A stretch of 64,000 bases of DNA from Christiangramia sp. OXR-203. GTDB taxonomy: Bacteria; Bacteroidota; Bacteroidia; Flavobacteriales; Flavobacteriaceae. The position numbers and the translations under genes were made by a program. Positions 62,196 through 64,000 of this stretch are shown piece by piece. Position 1 is the first letter of the stretch. Each line of letters opens with the position of its first letter. The DNA lies in the NCBI RefSeq assembly GCF_034372165.1, contig NZ_CP139698.1, positions 2,294,001 through 2,358,000 on the forward strand. The letters run 5' to 3'. The notes below the pieces were generated by a model. That model saw nothing but the letters and a program-made list of their open reading frames with translations, was not told the origin of the DNA and made no database searches.

Positions 62196-63494
62196 ATGCA
62201 TCACAAATTTTACCTGTCGCTGCTACTGGCAGTTACAGTTCTATTTTCTTCCTGCACGGCAGATGATAGCACACCATCAATCGATTATTCCATCAAATCT
62301 GACGATCATCTAAAAATTCTGAGTCAGTACGACAATGGCTGGATCAAAGAAGCAAAACATATATACTCAGAAGATCAACCTATACATGAGGTTACATATC
62401 ATGAAAACGGATTCATCAAATCGGCTAAAGTATATAACTTCTATCATGATCGGGAATTATATATGGAGGTGAGAAGAGATGAGCAAAACCGACCTCTATG
62501 GTCTAAGTACTATACTCCTGAGGGCGATGTTTGGTTCGAAACGGAGTATGAGAATGGTTTAGTTTCAGAAAAAATCGTCTACAGCGAACTAGGAACTTCG
62601 ATACACACTTACACAAATGGAGAAATAAATTCCATTGAATTTATAAGTTCAAACGGCCGGGATAAAAGCATGACCACTTATGATCTGGAAACAGCTGTAA
62701 AAACCGTTAAGATCACCGAAAATTCTGAAATGATTCTGGAACAGCAATTTAATGGTCAGGATGATTTTGGTTCGGGTATTCTAACCAGCAACCATGCTCC
62801 TAAGGCTAATCCTTTTGATGAACCTCAAAACGGCTACTTAACAATAGGAACTTCTTTTATGCATAGTCCTATCTGGCAATTCAATGCAAATCCTAAAGAT
62901 GATGTGATCGCTTACAGAAAGTATGCAGGTTTGCACCCACCAGCTTCAAAATTTGCAGTGCAGCACGCAGTTAATTTTGAGATGTATCAATCTATTATTG
63001 AACAATATCCTTATACTGAAGACCAGGTTTTAATCCTTGGTTATAAAGAAAATGAAGGAAATGCCGCAATAATTGACGTTAGCAGAGACGAAAGGTTAGC
63101 TATTGATGCAGAACGGCTTGAAGATCCCGACTTATTTGCTCTTAAATATGGAGATCAGTACGTAAATAAAATTCATTACGGGAAAAATCTTATAGTCGTT
63201 GGCGCATTGCGCAATATGCCAACGCATGTAACAGCGATTGAGCAAGTGAACAAGGTCGCACAAAAACGTATGAACGACATTTTAAACGGTACTAATTTAG
63301 TGAGTGAGAATGAAATGGAGATCCTAAATAAAGTATGGTTCGAAGTCAAATTATTTTCCACCTTCAAGAACCAGAGAAATGGGATATTACTCGAGGACAC
63401 TGAAGATTATCAGGCAGCTTTGGAAGAGTTTACAGCAGCTGAACCCGAGATCATTCAGTATGAATATAAGAAATTCGAACACCTGGTTCAATAA
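62196..63494 (+). CDS. lipoprotein with MORN-like repeats
   Basis: 432 residues. Lipobox FSSC (Cys at about residue 19). Residues 40-150 contain MORN/YwqK-like repeats (YHENGFIKSAKVY, YTPEGDVWFETEYENG, YTNGEINSIEF). The C-terminal 250 residues are an unknown mixed domain. Surface or periplasmic lipoprotein of unknown role. Ends just before a strong terminator. Confidence 0.75.
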   Translation: MHHKFYLSLLLAVTVLFSSCTADDSTPSIDYSIKSDDHLKILSQYDNGWIKEAKHIYSEDQPIHEVTYHENGFIKSAKVYNFYHDRELYMEVRRDEQNRPLWSKYYTPEGDVWFETEYENGLVSEKIVYSELGTSIHTYTNGEINSIEFISSNGRDKSMTTYDLETAVKTVKITENSEMILEQQFNGQDDFGSGILTSNHAPKANPFDEPQNGYLTIGTSFMHSPIWQFNANPKDDVIAYRKYAGLHPPASKFAVQHAVNFEMYQSIIEQYPYTEDQVLILGYKENEGNAAIIDVSRDERLAIDAERLEDPDLFALKYGDQYVNKIHYGKNLIVVGALRNMPTHVTAIEQVNKVAQKRMNDILNGTNLVSENEMEILNKVWFEVKLFSTFKNQRNGILLEDTEDYQAALEEFTAAEPEIIQYEYKKFEHLVQ

Positions 63495-63518
63495 CATTTT
63501 TAACAGTTCGATACGAAA

Positions 63519-63546
63519 GCCATCCATTTCCGGGTGGCTTTTTCTT
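63519..63546 (+). terminator. Rho-independent terminator
   Basis: Stem AAAGCCATCC / GGGTGGCTTT with loop ATTTCC, followed by TTCTTTTC. Closes the MORN-like lipoprotein transcript. Confidence 0.8.
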
Positions 63547-63592
63547 TTCTGAATTTTAATTATTTTATATTAGAGCGTTATTACGATTATAT

Positions 63593-64000
63593 ATGGTCAA
63601 ATTTCTCTTTCGAAGTAGATTCTTAAATATTATTTGTGTTCTATTGCTAATGATCGGCGGAACGGTCCATTCCCAGAATAAGATCTCTGGAACCGTTCTT
63701 AGTGCAGAAGATTCAACCGCGATCATTGGTGCTTCCATATACTTTGATGGAACCAGTATTGGGGTTTCTTCAAACCAGGATGGAGATTTTGACATCTCTT
63801 TCATGGATAATAATTCCGCACTTATAATTACTTCTCTAGGTTACGAAACTCTTGTATTAGATGCTTCAGAAATATTGAAAAGTCCTCTAGATTCAAAATA
63901 TTACTTACCCATTAAACGTGAGGAACTGGAGACAGTTTACCTTGAAACAGACCCATGGAGCAGATCCCGAAAACTTCAGCATTTCAGAAAAGAATTCCTG
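63593..64000 (+). CDS. protein with carboxypeptidase-like regulatory domain (partial)
   Basis: First 136 residues from ATG 63593; runs off the right edge. Signal peptide ending HSQ, then a carboxypeptidase-D-regulatory-like beta-sandwich (KISGTVLSAEDSTAIIGAS...LGYETLVLD, about residues 30-95). In Bacteroidetes this domain precedes TonB-dependent receptors or other surface proteins; the remainder is outside the window. Confidence 0.85.
   Translation, partial: MVKFLFRSRFLNIICVLLLMIGGTVHSQNKISGTVLSAEDSTAIIGASIYFDGTSIGVSSNQDGDFDISFMDNNSALIITSLGYETLVLDASEILKSPLDSKYYLPIKREELETVYLETDPWSRSRKLQHFRKEFL

Noticed and set aside
62084-62313. Two short overlapping frames before the MORN-like lipoprotein
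   Set aside because: They overlap the better-supported lipoprotein start at 62196 and show no signal, motif or coding bias of their own.

Overview
The window is AT-rich DNA from a member of the Bacteroidetes, most likely Flavobacteriaceae. The evidence is the many exported proteins whose signal peptides end in SQ or AQ, GLPGLI-family proteins next to a TonB-dependent-receptor-like barrel, TAnnTTTG-type promoter boxes, DUF4468- and DUF6252-like proteins and low GC. No genus can be assigned from the sequence alone.

From the left edge to about 55.6 kb the window is one long array of gene cassettes. I count 46 copies (some decayed or interrupted) of a roughly 133-bp imperfect palindrome. Each has the layout of an integron attC site: an R''/R' pair (xxxxAAC ... 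GTTxxxx), a short unpaired spacer, long L''/L' arms that fold back on each other with compensatory base changes between copies, and a central loop region. Between successive sites sit 45 cassettes. Almost all carry one to three genes read rightward, and three are non-coding. No integrase is visible; it should lie to the left. The region is therefore read as the distal part of a large chromosomal integron. An unusual property is that the two ends of each cassette are inverted copies of each other over about 15-19 bp, far beyond the 7-bp R box, with a mismatch at position 11 that becomes a G-T wobble only on the bottom strand.

Cassette cargo. (a) Defence and conflict: HNH nuclease plus unknown protein plus nucleotidyltransferase (0.9-2.6 kb), a second HNH-like protein (4.3 kb), a HEPN-like gene split by an IS (8.6-10.8 kb), a WapI-type immunity-like protein (12.2 kb), a PARIS-like ATPase/DUF4435 pair (18.4-20.8 kb), an Eco47II-type restriction-modification unit (29.9-31.9 kb), a GIY-YIG-like protein (42.4 kb) and an Mrr-like nuclease (44.9 kb). 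(b) Stabilising modules: ParDE-like, MazEF-like and ImmA/IrrE-DUF4411 pairs. (c) Enzymes: rhodanese, S41 protease, Asp/Glu racemase, erythromycin-esterase-like protein, TlpA-like thioredoxin, cupin, and a Crp/metallo-beta-lactamase-fold pair. (d) About 25 small exported or lipoproteins of unknown function. (e) One 5-kb cassette with a Cys-containing secreted peptide, two GLPGLI proteins and an outer-membrane receptor-like protein.

Mobile elements prey on the array. Two identical IS110-family copies, plus one decayed relative, sit in the left arm of an attC. A second, different IS110-family element sits in the right arm of another attC. Both carry upstream of the transposase a foldable non-coding stretch that repeats the attC target halves and the element's own terminus, as expected of IS110 bridge RNAs. 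An IS256-family element with a 9-bp target duplication splits the HEPN-like gene.

From about 55.6 to 57.2 kb the array fades into decayed genes. From 57.2 kb to the right edge there is ordinary chromosome without attC sites: lipoproteins, an endonuclease/exonuclease/phosphatase-fold membrane protein and unknown exported proteins. One chromosomal gene (61331-61999) is a homologue of a cassette gene (28446-29084).
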